Source: Bacillus sp. ISL-34 (GTDB taxonomy: Bacteria > Bacillota > Bacilli > Bacillales > DSM-1321). From it: a stretch of 64,000 nucleotides of DNA. The DNA lies in the NCBI RefSeq assembly GCF_018613325.1, contig NZ_JAGGQJ010000009.1, forward strand, positions 1 to 64,000. Direction: 5' to 3'. Positions within the stretch are counted from its first letter, which is position 1; each line of letters begins with the position of its first letter. The translations under genes and the position numbers were made by a program. Positions 53,668 through 63,185 of this stretch are shown here, in pieces. The notes beneath the pieces are model-generated. The model was not told where the DNA came from. It worked only from the letters and a program-made list of their open reading frames with translations, and did no database searches.

Positions 53668-55551
53668 TCACTTTTTAACCGTTACTCTTCTTGATTCACT
53701 TATGTTTTTCGCTTTGTCTTTGGCATAGGTATATAGGTTCTTCCCGGCTTTTTGCTTGGGGATTTTCACCGAGAATGTGCCTTTGGCCGTTGCTTTGGCA
53801 GAGCCGATCACTTTTCCTGATGCTTTGATGGATACCGTGGAGTTGGCTTCTGCTTTGCCTGTTACTTTTGTTGTTTTTGTGGTTACGGTGTTGACCGTAG
53901 GTTTACTTGGTGCTGTTTTGTCTGCGACGGTCACGGTTTTGATCGAGCTTATATTTCCTGCTTTATCGGTTGCTGTAACGGATAGGACTTTTCCGGCTTT
54001 TTGTTTTTTTGTCATCGTTACAGTGAAATTCCCAGCACTGTTCGAATTTGCTTTGCCTAGAACCGTACTGCCGGCTTTGACAGTGACGGAAGAGCTTGCT
54101 TCCGCTTTGCCGGTTACTTTGACGGTATTGTCACCTACCGTATTTACCGACGGTCTTGCAGGAGCCGTTTTATCTGCCACTTTAAATGAAACAGGTATAC
54201 TTTTATTTCCCGAATTATCGATGACCCTAGTAAATATGGTCGTGCCTGCTGTTTGTTTTGCAATAGTCGCTGTAAACGTTTTTCCGCCGTTGATTTTCAC
54301 TGTGGCGAGTTGTTTTTTATCGGTATAAATGGTGACGGTCCCCGTTTTGAAATCGGTCGGGATTTTCCCATTGATCTTGGTGTCTCTATCGGATATCGCG
54401 GTCACGGCCGGTTTGGTCAGCGTCTTCATCTCGAGTGCTTTTTTGGCATTGACCCGCCCGTTTCCATAGTATATGTCTTTCCCTTTTGCGCCTAGGTCCA
54501 CGGCTGAATCATAGAGGCGGTATTCGACCTCCGTTGTGTTGAGTTTGGGCTCATGTGACCAAATCAGTGCCGCTACACCAGCAACCATCGGCGTGGCCAT
54601 AGATGTTCCGCTCATCCAGCCGTATCTACCATATGGCAAGGTTGAAAGGATATCATCTCCAGGTGCCGCAATATCAACTGTTGAATGGTAATTGGAATAA
54701 CTGGGACGCTTGTCACTTGAGTTAGTGGCAGCAACGGAAATGACGTGGCTGAATGCCGCTGGGTACACACGCTGTACATTTTTCCCCATATCCCCTTCAT
54801 TCCCGGCAGCCGCGACAATCAGTACGCCTTTTTTATAGGCTTCCTGGACAGCCTTGTTCAAGGCCTCCGAGTAACTGGTGTCTCCTAAACTCATATTGAT
54901 GATGTTTGCCTTTTGCTGAACGGCATAATGTATCGCTTCAATGATATCGGCAGTATCTGCATACTCCCCATCAAAGACATTGATCGGCATTAGTTTAACG
55001 TTCGGAGCAACACCCGTTCCGCCGATGCCGTTGTTCGCAGAACCGGCAATGATGCCAGCGATATGCGTTCCATGCGCCCCTTTTGGTACGATATGCTTCC
55101 GATTGCGTATCGTATCATAGGCATTGACAATCCTCCCTTTTAAATCTTCGTGGTTGCGATCGATGCCGTCGTCAATGATGGCCACGATCAATTCCTTTGA
55201 TCCCATTGTTTTTGTCCACGCTGCATTCGTACCAAGCTTTTTATGGTGCCACTGGTCTATGTAGGCTGGATCGTTCGGGCTTTCCATCTTCTTGAAAAGA
55301 TAGTTTGGTTCTGCATATTCCACATTCTTCTGTTCTTCAAGTTCCTCGATCAGGTTGTCGGTCGTTTCCCCTTTAGGAACCTCCACCTTTTCTATCAACT
55401 CGTTGATCGGCTCATCGTTTTTCTCTTTATATTTAACGATGACACCATCAGATTGCGGCGTCTCTTCCGCAGAAGCAGCATCTGGCTCGTAGATTGGCAG
55501 AATAATAAACAGTAATAATACCGGCAGTATAACCTGAATAAGTTTGTTCAT
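53668..55551 (-). CDS. secreted S8 family serine protease with Ig-like repeats
   Basis: This 627-aa subtilase has a signal peptide (MNKLIQVILPVLLLFIILPI), a propeptide, and a catalytic domain with Asp in IIDDGID (about D127), His in GAHGTHIAG (about H160) and Ser in GTSMATPMVAG (about S317). Three bacterial Ig-like repeats follow, with ADKTAPARPSVNTV and ADKTAPSKPTVNTV linkers, ending KNISESRRVTVKK. It is probably secreted or wall-bound through the repeats. ATG 55551 follows GGAG. The long opposite-strand frame at 53756 is a composition shadow of the repeats. Confidence 0.95.
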   Translation of the reverse strand: MNKLIQVILPVLLLFIILPIYEPDAASAEETPQSDGVIVKYKEKNDEPINELIEKVEVPKGETTDNLIEELEEQKNVEYAEPNYLFKKMESPNDPAYIDQWHHKKLGTNAAWTKTMGSKELIVAIIDDGIDRNHEDLKGRIVNAYDTIRNRKHIVPKGAHGTHIAGIIAGSANNGIGGTGVAPNVKLMPINVFDGEYADTADIIEAIHYAVQQKANIINMSLGDTSYSEALNKAVQEAYKKGVLIVAAAGNEGDMGKNVQRVYPAAFSHVISVAATNSSDKRPSYSNYHSTVDIAAPGDDILSTLPYGRYGWMSGTSMATPMVAGVAALIWSHEPKLNTTEVEYRLYDSAVDLGAKGKDIYYGNGRVNAKKALEMKTLTKPAVTAISDRDTKINGKIPTDFKTGTVTIYTDKKQLATVKINGGKTFTATIAKQTAGTTIFTRVIDNSGNKSIPVSFKVADKTAPARPSVNTVGDNTVKVTGKAEASSSVTVKAGSTVLGKANSNSAGNFTVTMTKKQKAGKVLSVTATDKAGNISSIKTVTVADKTAPSKPTVNTVTTKTTKVTGKAEANSTVSIKASGKVIGSAKATAKGTFSVKIPKQKAGKNLYTYAKDKAKNISESRRVTVKK

Positions 55552-55696
55552 ACAATCACTCCAAAAAATATGATTAAGAATAGCTATCGATGAGGTTATA
55601 TCATGAACCAATTCTACTATTATTCCTAACTAGATTGTATACCGTCTGATTTGGATTTACTAACCTTTTTATCTAGTTAAATTAACTTATTTGCAC

Positions 55697-56350
55697 AAAA
55701 AAAACCGCCATAAAGCGGCTTCAGTTCGTCGGCAAAATGGGGTTCTACCTATATTTTAAATGAACGGAAGGTACGAGATTCCTGCGGGAAAAGCGCGGCC
55801 AATAGAGACCCCACAGGCGTAAAGGCGTCGAGGAGGCTCCCGGACCACCCGCGGAAAGCAAGTGCCTGGAGTGGAAATCAACGTTCGTATTTTACAAACC
55901 CTCAAAAAAACTGCAGGCAAAAGGAGTTCTATCTTACCGTTAAAATAAAATTGATTGGAACGGAAGGTACGAGACTCCTGCGGGAAAAGCGAGTCCAAGG
56001 GAGACCCCGCAGGCGCGACGCGGCGAGGAGGCTCCCGGACGCCCGCGGAAAGCGAGTGCCTAGAGAGGAAATCAAAACCCTCAAAAATACTGTAGGCAAA
56101 AGAAGTTTATCTTACTGTTAAAACAAAGTTGATTGGATCGGAAGGTACGAGACTCCTGCGGGAAAAGCGAGTCCAAGGGAGACCCCGCAGACGCGAAGCG
56201 TCGAGGAGGCTCCCGGACCGCCCGCGGAAAGCGAGTTCCTGGAAAGGAAATCAACGTTCTTATTTTACAAACCCTCAAAAAAAAACTGCAGGCAAACTCG
56301 CTTTCCTTCGAGTTTCCCTACAGTCTGAAACCGCTATAATGCGGTTTAAT
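55697..56350. mobile_element. triple tandem repeat element between duplicated hairpins (locus C)
   Basis: Three GC-rich cores start at about 55765, 55961 and 56140 (spacings 196 and 179 bp), separated by CTGCAGGCAAA- or CTGTAGGCAAA-type ends. On the minus strand the array starts ACTGTAGGGAAACTCG next to livF and ends near TTTTGCCGACGAACT. Flanking 20-bp hairpin copies lie at 55702-55721 and 56328-56347 (17 of 20 identical). The gene-side copy overlaps the livF stop codon. Short frames here are not genes. Confidence 0.85.
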
Positions 56351-57053
56351 GTCCTCCTAAATAGGCATTCTTAATTTCTTCGCTTGCGGTCAGTTCCTCT
56401 GATTTACCTGATAGGACAATACGGCCGGTTTCGACAACATAGGCTCTGTCCGCGATGGATAGTGCCAAGTTGGCATTTTGTTCTACCAGCAGGATCGTTG
56501 TACCTGTTTTGTTGATTTCTTCAATGATATTAAAGATTTGCTTCACCAATAATGGCGCAAGTCCCATCGATGGCTCGTCCAATAACAGAAGCCGGGGCTT
56601 GGCCATGAGTGCCCTTCCCATTGCGAGCATTTGCTGTTCCCCGCCGGAAAGGGTTCCGGATTGCTGTTTCAGGCGCTCCAGCAAACGCGGGAATAATTCA
56701 TAGACTTTCTCCATATCCTGCTTGATGCCTGCCTTATCTTTGCGTAAATAAGCACCAAGCTGAAGGTTTTCTTCAACGGACATGTTAGCAAAGACCCGCC
56801 GGCCTTCAGGGACATGGGAGATGCCCATTTTCACGATCGATTGTGCTGCCTTACCGCCGATGGATTGCCCTTCGTATATGATCTTCCCTTGTTTTAGTTT
56901 TAATAGGCCGGAAATGCTTTTAAGCAGCGTGCTTTTCCCGGCTCCGTTCGCCCCAATCAGGGTTACGATTTCGCCTTCATTAATAGAAAGCGAGATTCCC
57001 TTCAAGGCTTGAATGTTTCCGTAATAGACGTTGATGTCCTCGATTTTTAACAT
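56346..57053 (-). CDS. livF: branched-chain amino acid ABC transporter ATPase LivF, copy 1
   Basis: This 235-aa ATPase has Walker A GANGAGKST (about 34-42), signature LSGGEQQMLAMGRAL near 136, Walker B LLLLDEPSMGLAPL near 156, and ends AYLGGH, typical of LivF. It is one of two nucleotide-binding subunits of the importer. The ATG overlaps the livG stop codon. Its stop codon lies inside the terminator hairpin at the edge of the repeat element. About 90% similar by eye to copy 2 at 61699. Confidence 0.95.
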   Translation of the reverse strand: MLKIEDINVYYGNIQALKGISLSINEGEIVTLIGANGAGKSTLLKSISGLLKLKQGKIIYEGQSIGGKAAQSIVKMGISHVPEGRRVFANMSVEENLQLGAYLRKDKAGIKQDMEKVYELFPRLLERLKQQSGTLSGGEQQMLAMGRALMAKPRLLLLDEPSMGLAPLLVKQIFNIIEEINKTGTTILLVEQNANLALSIADRAYVVETGRIVLSGKSEELTASEEIKNAYLGGH

Positions 57054-57835
57054 TATGAAACCTCCTCGCCCAGATAGGCCTCGATGACTTTTGGATTGTT
57101 ACGGATTTCCTCAGGCTTTCCTTGAGCGATCAGTTGTCCGTGATCGAGTACGTATATGCGCTCGCAAACACCCATGACAAGCGGCATATCATGTTCTATC
57201 AATAATACGGTCAAATCGAATTTCTCACGGATGAGGGCAATTAGGTTCATTAGTTCGTGCGTTTCCTGGGGGTTCATCCCCGCAGCCGGTTCATCCAGCA
57301 AAAGAAGTTTCGGGTTGGCTGCAAGTGCACGGGCGATTTCCAAACGTCTTTGTTTTCCATATGGCAGGTTCTTCGCCTTTTCATCCTTATATTGATCGAG
57401 GTTGAAAATCTTCAGGAACTCGATCGCCTTTTCATCCATTTCCTTTTCGCCTTTAAAATGGATCGGCATGCGGAAGATCGAACTTAAGATGCCATGCTTC
57501 GAAAGTGAATGATAGGCCACTTTTACATTATCGATCACGGATAGTTCACTGAATAAGCGAATGTTCTGGAATGTCCGGCTGATCCCTTTTTGCGTGATTT
57601 TATATGGAGGCAGTTTTCTTAAGTTCTCACCTTCCAAAGAAATCGTGCCCTCCGTCGGGACGTAAACTCCTGTCAGCAAGTTAAAGAAAGTTGTTTTTCC
57701 AGCGCCGTTCGGACCGATCAAGCCAATCAGTTCTCCTGGATATAACTCGACGTTAACATCAGAAACGGCTTTAAGCCCTCCGAACTGGATGCCGACCGAA
57801 TCGACTTTAAGCAGCGGTGTTTTTATTTTTTTCAT
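57053..57835 (-). CDS. livG: branched-chain amino acid ABC transporter ATPase LivG, copy 1
   Basis: This 260-aa ATPase has LIGPNGAGKTTFFNLLTGVY (Walker A), signature PYGKQRRLEIARALA, Walker B LLLLDEPAAGMNPQE and the LivG-type C-terminus VIEAYLGEE. ATG 57835 follows AAAGGAGG and overlaps the livM end by 29 bases, so livM and livG are coupled. It powers uptake together with LivF. Confidence 0.95.
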   Translation of the reverse strand: MKKIKTPLLKVDSVGIQFGGLKAVSDVNVELYPGELIGLIGPNGAGKTTFFNLLTGVYVPTEGTISLEGENLRKLPPYKITQKGISRTFQNIRLFSELSVIDNVKVAYHSLSKHGILSSIFRMPIHFKGEKEMDEKAIEFLKIFNLDQYKDEKAKNLPYGKQRRLEIARALAANPKLLLLDEPAAGMNPQETHELMNLIALIREKFDLTVLLIEHDMPLVMGVCERIYVLDHGQLIAQGKPEEIRNNPKVIEAYLGEEVS

Positions 57836-58772
57836 GGCTGCTTCCTCCTTTACGTTTGAACATGGATGTTATTTCTTTAGTCCCCATTAAACCTTGTGGG
57901 CGATAGAGCATCATCACGATAAGCACAAGACTGTAGATGATCATTCTTGTTTCCGGATAATCCTGCAAGAAAGTCGTGACGACTGTCAGTAGTATAGCGG
58001 CCAATACGGCACCTGAAAGACTTCCAAGGCCGCCAAGCACGACTAGGATCAAAATATCAAATGATTTCAGGAATCCGAAGTTCGATGGCTGGATGATATA
58101 GAAGTTATGAGCGTAAAGCCCTCCAGCAATACCGGCAAAAAAAGCACCGATCGCAAATGCGACAACTTTGTAATAGGTCGTGTTGATTCCCATCGAATCG
58201 GCAGCCGTTTCGTCCTCGCGAATCGAAATGCAGGCCCTGCCATGGGTCGAGCTAGTAAAGTTTCGGATGACGATGATCGTAACGATGACGGAAGCGAATA
58301 CCCACGGCCAAGTGGTCAAATGGGAAACCTGCATGCCGCTCGCCCCGCCGACATAATCGATATTCAAAAGCATGATCCGGACGATTTCACCAAAACCCAG
58401 GGTCGCAATCGCCAGGTAGTCACCTTTTAAGCGTAAGCTTGGAATTCCGATGATCAAGCCAGCCAGCGCTGACGCCAAACCGCCGACTATCAATGCCGCA
58501 TAAAATGGCATTTCCAGCTTCATCGTCATAACGGCTGAAGCATAGGCACCGACTGCCAGGAATCCGGCATGTCCGATGGAGAACTGCCCGGTTATCCCGA
58601 TGATCAAGTGCAGGCTCGCTGCCAGAATGATATTGATCCCGATGAACATGAGCGTATTTTGATAAAAAGGATTTAGCGATCCGCCGCCGATTAACACTTG
58701 AACTGCGGCGAAAAAGATCAATGATAGTGAAATCGAGAGCCAAAAACCTTTTGCTCGCTTAATTGTAGTCAT
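57807..58772 (-). CDS. livM: branched-chain amino acid ABC transporter permease LivM, copy 1
   Basis: This 321-aa permease has 8-9 membrane helices and the LivM words GITGQFSIGHAGFLAVGAYA, GIPSLRLKGDYLAIATLGFG and LRPQGLMG-like MLYRPQGLMGTKE at the end. It forms the membrane channel with LivH. It sits 13 bases downstream of livH. It is very similar to the partial copy at 63160. Confidence 0.95.
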   Translation of the reverse strand: MTTIKRAKGFWLSISLSLIFFAAVQVLIGGGSLNPFYQNTLMFIGINIILAASLHLIIGITGQFSIGHAGFLAVGAYASAVMTMKLEMPFYAALIVGGLASALAGLIIGIPSLRLKGDYLAIATLGFGEIVRIMLLNIDYVGGASGMQVSHLTTWPWVFASVIVTIIVIRNFTSSTHGRACISIREDETAADSMGINTTYYKVVAFAIGAFFAGIAGGLYAHNFYIIQPSNFGFLKSFDILILVVLGGLGSLSGAVLAAILLTVVTTFLQDYPETRMIIYSLVLIVMMLYRPQGLMGTKEITSMFKRKGGSSHEKNKNTAA

Positions 58773-58785
58773 TGCTTTGTCTCCC

Positions 58786-59664
58786 CTATACTTTTTCTTT
58801 TTTGTTTTTACCGAATAAGCCTTGTGGCATGAAAATCAAGATAAGAATCAGTACGACGAAGGCTACAGCATCACGCCATAATGAGTAACCGGCGGCACTG
58901 ACCAAAGCTTCGATGACACCTAGCAATAGGCCACCGACCATCGCGCCCGGTATAATCCCGATTCCTCCAAGTACGGCGGCAACGAATGCCTTCAATCCCG
59001 GAAGCACACCCATGAGCGGCTCGATCTTGATATAGTAAATACCGAAAATGACGCCCGCTGCCCCAGCCAATGCGGAACCGATTGCAAAGGTGGCAGAAAT
59101 CGTGTTATCGACATTTATTCCCATCAGCTTGGCTGCATCCGCATCGAAGGAAACGGCACGCATCGCTTTTCCTATTTTTGATTTATGAACGATGATTTGA
59201 AGGATGATCATTAGAAGTACGGCCACTCCAAAAATCAAAACCGATTGACTATTGATGGAAACGCCAAAAATATCGAACTTGTCAGCCGGCAATACATCAT
59301 TCGGATAAGCTTCCGGCTGTGCACCGCGGACGTAGATGAATCCGTATTCGATCAAAAGGGAAACACCGATTGCAGTGATAAGTGCCGCAATACGTGTTGC
59401 GTTACGCAATGGCTTGTACGCGATACGCTCGATCAAAACCCCAAACAGTGCACAGACCGTCATCGAGATTAATAGGGCGGGAACGAATGACAGATCCAGG
59501 ACCGTTATCGAATAAAACCCAACGAATGAGCCGACCATGAATACATCGCCATGTGCGAAGTTTATCAATTTTACAATCCCGTAAACCATCGTATATCCGA
59601 GAGCGATAAGGGCATAAATACTTCCTAGTGAAACCCCGTTTATTAACTGTTGTATCAATTCCAT
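58786..59664 (-). CDS. livH: branched-chain amino acid ABC transporter permease LivH
   Basis: This 292-aa permease begins MELIQQLINGVSLGSIYALI and has ALGYTMVYGIVKLINFAHGD, then VAAVLGGIGIIPGAMVGGLL and LIFMPQGLFGKNKKEKV at the C-terminus. These are LivH hallmarks. About eight helices. It partners LivM. It is separated from livJ by a 160-bp gap with a strong hairpin. Confidence 0.95.
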   Translation of the reverse strand: MELIQQLINGVSLGSIYALIALGYTMVYGIVKLINFAHGDVFMVGSFVGFYSITVLDLSFVPALLISMTVCALFGVLIERIAYKPLRNATRIAALITAIGVSLLIEYGFIYVRGAQPEAYPNDVLPADKFDIFGVSINSQSVLIFGVAVLLMIILQIIVHKSKIGKAMRAVSFDADAAKLMGINVDNTISATFAIGSALAGAAGVIFGIYYIKIEPLMGVLPGLKAFVAAVLGGIGIIPGAMVGGLLLGVIEALVSAAGYSLWRDAVAFVVLILILIFMPQGLFGKNKKEKV

Positions 59665-59765
59665 GTTCGACTCTCCTTGAAAATCTAATTTTATGAGTGA
59701 TTAGTCCAGACTCTTTTCATTCCGCTATGGGGATGTCCAGCGAGCTGACATGCTTGAAAATGAGA

Positions 59766-59804
59766 ATTCGCCAGCACCTTCATATGACGAAGGGCCGGCG
59801 AAAG
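59766..59804 (-). promoter_or_regulatory. intercistronic hairpin between livJ and livH
   Basis: TTCGCC, CCTTC ATATGAC GAAGG, GGCGAA: a two-part stem without a T run, 20 bases past the livJ stop codon. Such structures often protect the abundant binding-protein mRNA or attenuate downstream genes. Confidence 0.6.
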
Positions 59805-59825
59805 GGTTGGAGTTGTTCTCCGAAA

Positions 59826-61004
59826 TTAAGGATTGATTTTTGTGTTGAATACTTGTTTTCCCTCTTTAAATTCAAGGATGGTCGCAGATTTGATTGGATT
59901 ATGCTTTTCATCCAATGTGAATGTACCTGTTACAAGCTCAAGGTCCGCCGTTTTTTCCAGCGCTTCTTTGATTTTTTCTGAATCCGCTGAACCAGCACGT
60001 TTAATCGCGTCTGCAAGGAAGTATCCTGTGTCATATCCTAGAGCGTTAAATGCATCCGGGGATTTATCTTTGTACTTCGCTTTAAACGCTGACACAAAAT
60101 TCTGAATTTTCTCATCAGGGTCACCTGAAGAATAATGGTTCGTGATGAACGTGTTATTTAGAGCTTTTGCACCGGCAATTTCAACTAGCTTAGGAGAATC
60201 CCAGCCGTCGCCGCCCATGAATGGAACGTCAAGTCCAGTTTCGCGTGCCTGCTTTACGATCAAACCAGCTTCCTCATAGTAACCAGGAAGGAAAATGAAA
60301 TCAGGTTTTGCCGATTTCAAACGAGTCAATGTGGAACGGAAATCAGTATCCTTCGCAATGTAAGCTTCCTCAGCAACGATCTTTCCGCCATTTTTTTCGA
60401 ATTGTTCTTTAAAGGCTGCGGCTAACCCTTTTGAATAATCACTTGCGCTGTCAATATAGATGGCTGCACTTTTCGCTTTGATTTCAGAAGTGGCAAAATT
60501 TGCAGCTACCGTCCCTTGGAAAGGATCGATGAAGCTTGTCCTGAAAATGTAATCATTCAATTTATCCTTGCTGAAAGTGATTTCAGGGCTTGTACCAGAA
60601 GGTGAGATGACCGGCACTTTATTATCTTGGGCAATCTGTACTTGTGCAATCGAGTTCGTGCTTGTCGCTGCACCTACGATCGCTGCAACCTGATCTTGTG
60701 ATGTCAGCTTGATCGCTCCGCTTGTCGCTTCTGACGCTTCAGATTTATTATCGACTTTTATAAGTTTGATTTTTTTACCGTCAATGCCTTCTTTATTGAT
60801 TTCTGCAGTCGCAAGCTCCAGGCCTTCTGCAATCGATTGTCCATATGAGGCGACACCGCCAGATAATTCAAGGTTGACACCGATCTTGATCGTATCTCCA
60901 TCACCGCTTGATTTTTCTGATGAACCAGAGCCGGAACAACCAGCCAGCACTCCTGCAGCAAGTGTTAGAGAAAGGAATGCACCTGCTAACTTTTTCTTTT
61001 TCAT
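59826..61004 (-). CDS. livJ: branched-chain amino acid-type ABC substrate-binding lipoprotein LivJ
   Basis: This 392-aa Leu/Ile/Val-binding-fold protein has a lipoprotein signal with lipobox LAGC (about 19-22), then KIGVNLELSGGVASYGQSIA, LIKVDNKSEASEATSGAIKL and VPVISPSGTSPEITF. It captures the substrate outside the membrane. Ligand choice among amino acids or related compounds cannot be fixed. It is the first gene of the five-gene operon. The ATG follows CGGGGGGATT. Confidence 0.95.
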   Translation of the reverse strand: MKKKKLAGAFLSLTLAAGVLAGCSGSGSSEKSSGDGDTIKIGVNLELSGGVASYGQSIAEGLELATAEINKEGIDGKKIKLIKVDNKSEASEATSGAIKLTSQDQVAAIVGAATSTNSIAQVQIAQDNKVPVISPSGTSPEITFSKDKLNDYIFRTSFIDPFQGTVAANFATSEIKAKSAAIYIDSASDYSKGLAAAFKEQFEKNGGKIVAEEAYIAKDTDFRSTLTRLKSAKPDFIFLPGYYEEAGLIVKQARETGLDVPFMGGDGWDSPKLVEIAGAKALNNTFITNHYSSGDPDEKIQNFVSAFKAKYKDKSPDAFNALGYDTGYFLADAIKRAGSADSEKIKEALEKTADLELVTGTFTLDEKHNPIKSATILEFKEGKQVFNTKINP

Positions 61005-61530
61005 AAATAATCCCCCCGTTTAGTAATCATCGCTCTGATGCATGAATATTTATTCAAGATGCCTCAGAAAAAATTGATTAGATGAAATTTTTTAAATTAA
61101 ATTAATATTTCGAAAAATAGTTTACCGCATAATTTTCATTCCGTCTATACAATAATTGTGAGAAGATTTCGCTAAATAGGATATTTTTCACAGGAAGTAC
61201 TATATCGTTTTTATCTTTATATATTTTAAATATTGCAAAAATAGGCGGTATAAACAGAAAAAACTGATAATTTAATTATATTAATATTACAAACTCCTTA
61301 TTTACTGCTCAAAAAATTTTATTCATTCTCTTATCTTTTTCATCCTATTACTTACATTTTTACCAAAATAGAAGGATATTGATAGGGAATTAAACCCAGT
61401 TTTTTTGTTCTTTTTTAGTCTTAATTCCTATATCAAAATTGAATAATACTATATTGGATGTATAAAATCATGCATGAAGCTCCTCTGCTTTTTTATCTTT
61501 CTGTATATTTTGCATAACCCGATCATCAAA
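61005..61530. other. AT-rich control region upstream of liv operon 1
   Basis: About 500 bp between livJ and the repeat at locus D should contain the operon promoter. No clear CodY box, T-box or gene could be recognised by eye. Confidence 0.4.
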
Positions 61531-61535
61531 CAAAA

Positions 61536-61700
61536 AAACCGCCAAATGGCGGTTCTTGACTGTAGACAAACTCGATAATAATTGATTTTTGTATAATAAG
61601 AACGTTGATGGAACGTTAGGCGCCCTTTGACACGCTTTTCCCGCAGGAGTCTCGCATACTCGTTCCAATTAACTTTGCTCAAACCGCCAAACGGCGGTTC
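61536..61700. mobile_element. MITE-like repeat inside a duplicated terminator (locus D)
   Basis: The element starts ACTGTAGACAAACTCGAT at 61559, as at locus A, carries a shortened core (CCCGCAGGAGTCTCGC) and ends AACTTTGCTC. It is bracketed by 20-bp hairpin copies at 61536-61555 and 61681-61700, identical at 19 of 20 positions. The gene-side copy overlaps the livF copy 2 stop codon. Orientation is opposite to locus C. Confidence 0.8.
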
Positions 61701-62406
61701 AATGGCCTCCTAAATAGGCCATTTTTATTTCTTCACTTGAAGTGAGTTCCTCGGCATTGCCCGAGAGGACGATTCGGCCCGTTTCAACTACATAAGCCCG
61801 GTCTGCAATCGATAATGCAAGGTTGGCGTTTTGCTCGACCAAAAGGATTGTTGTTCCGGTCTCACTGATTTCCTGGATGATGTTGAATATTTGCTTCACC
61901 AGAAGCGGTGCAAGGCCCATCGAAGGTTCATCGAGCAGTAATAAACGTGGTTTCGCCATTAATGCCCGGCCCATTGCAAGCATCTGCTGTTCACCGCCGG
62001 ATAGTGTGCCGGCCTGCTGTTTGATTCTCTCCAACAGCCTCGGAAATAACTGATACACCTTTTCCATATCTTTATTGATGCCATCTTTGTCTTTCCGTAA
62101 ATAGGCCCCAAGCTCCAGGTTTTCGGCAACCGTCATGTTGGCAAAGACACGTCGCCCCTCAGGTACATGGGATATGCCCATTTTCACGATGGACTGTGCA
62201 GCTTTCCCTCCAATCGGATCGCCTTCGAACAGAACCTTTCCTTGCTTTGGTTTTAACAGACCGGATATCGTTTTGAGCAACGTGCTTTTTCCCGCTCCGT
62301 TCGCCCCGATCAAAGTCACGATCTCCCCCTCGTTTATCTCCATGGAAACCCCTTTTAACGCTTGGATATTGCCATAATAAACATTGATGTCCTCTATTTT
62401 CAGCAT
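61699..62406 (-). CDS. livF: branched-chain amino acid ABC transporter ATPase LivF, copy 2
   Basis: This 235-aa protein is the same length as copy 1, with only scattered substitutions: Walker A GANGAGKST, signature LSGGEQQMLAMGRAL, Walker B LLLLDEPSMGLAPL and C-terminus MAYLGGH. The start overlaps livG copy 2. It ends in a terminator hairpin carrying a repeat element, as copy 1 does. Confidence 0.95.
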   Translation of the reverse strand: MLKIEDINVYYGNIQALKGVSMEINEGEIVTLIGANGAGKSTLLKTISGLLKPKQGKVLFEGDPIGGKAAQSIVKMGISHVPEGRRVFANMTVAENLELGAYLRKDKDGINKDMEKVYQLFPRLLERIKQQAGTLSGGEQQMLAMGRALMAKPRLLLLDEPSMGLAPLLVKQIFNIIQEISETGTTILLVEQNANLALSIADRAYVVETGRIVLSGNAEELTSSEEIKMAYLGGH

Positions 62407-63185
62407 CAGGAAACCTCCTCCCCTAAATATGCCTCGATAACCTTTGGATCGTTGCGGATTTGTTCCGGCTTTCCGTGAGCGATAAGCTGTCCATGATCAA
62501 GAACGTAAATCCGTTCGCATACCCCCATGACCAGTGACATATCATGTTCGATGAGCAAAACGGTAAGGTTGAATTCCTTCCGGATAAAAGCAATGAGGTT
62601 CATTAATTCTTTCGTTTCATGCGGGTTCATCCCGGCTGCTGGTTCGTCCAGTAAAAGAAGCTTTGGATTGGCGGCAAGGGCACGGGCGATTTCCAGCCGC
62701 CTTTGCTGTCCGTATGGAAGATTCTTCGCTTTTTCATCCTTAAAATGGTCGAGATTGAAAATCTTCAAGAATTCCAGCGCCTTTTCATCCATTTCCTTTT
62801 CCCCGGAAAAATGTTCCGGCAACCGGAATATGGAGCTTGGAATTCCATGCTTGGCAAGCGAGTGGTAAGCAACCTTCACGTTATCGATCACGGATAACTC
62901 ACTGAAGAGGCGAATGTTTTGAAAGGTCCTCGAGATCCCTTTTCGGGTAATTTTATAAGGCGGCTGCTTATTCAGGTTTTCCCCGTTCAAGGCAATCGTT
63001 CCTTCTGTAGGGACATACACACCCGTCAATAAATTGAAGAAGGTCGTTTTCCCAGCTCCATTCGGCCCGATCAGGCCTACAAGTTCCCCCGGAAATAATT
63101 CCACGTTCACATCGGACACAGCTTTCAATCCGCCAAAACGGATACCCACCGAATCTACTTTAAGCAACGGTATTGTGGCTTCCAT
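62406..63185 (-). CDS. livG: branched-chain amino acid ABC transporter ATPase LivG, copy 2
   Basis: This 259-aa protein is nearly collinear with copy 1, with GPNGAGKTTFFNLLTGVYVP, PYGQQRRLEIARALA and LLLLDEPAAGMNPHE. The N-terminus differs (MEATIPLLKVDSVGIRFGG versus MKKIKTPLLKVDSVGIQ). ATG 63185 follows AAAGGGGG and overlaps livM copy 2 by 26 bases, the same coupling as in operon 1. Confidence 0.95.
   Translation of the reverse strand: MEATIPLLKVDSVGIRFGGLKAVSDVNVELFPGELVGLIGPNGAGKTTFFNLLTGVYVPTEGTIALNGENLNKQPPYKITRKGISRTFQNIRLFSELSVIDNVKVAYHSLAKHGIPSSIFRLPEHFSGEKEMDEKALEFLKIFNLDHFKDEKAKNLPYGQQRRLEIARALAANPKLLLLDEPAAGMNPHETKELMNLIAFIRKEFNLTVLLIEHDMSLVMGVCERIYVLDHGQLIAHGKPEQIRNDPKVIEAYLGEEVS

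Noticed and set aside
53756..54328. 190-codon plus-strand ORF opposite the protease
   Set aside because: It is the antisense shadow of the Ala/Thr/Lys-rich Ig-like repeats of the subtilase, whose frame and catalytic motifs are clear.
55756..56374. Several short ORFs (60-80 codons) on both strands inside the repeat array, with similar ones at 398-661 and 61449-61682
   Set aside because: They are translations of the GC-rich repeat core, recur in every copy in different frames, and lack ribosome binding sites.
61005..61530. CodY box upstream of livJ
   Set aside because: AT-rich stretches resemble parts of AATTTTCWGAAAATT, but no site had a convincing match by eye.
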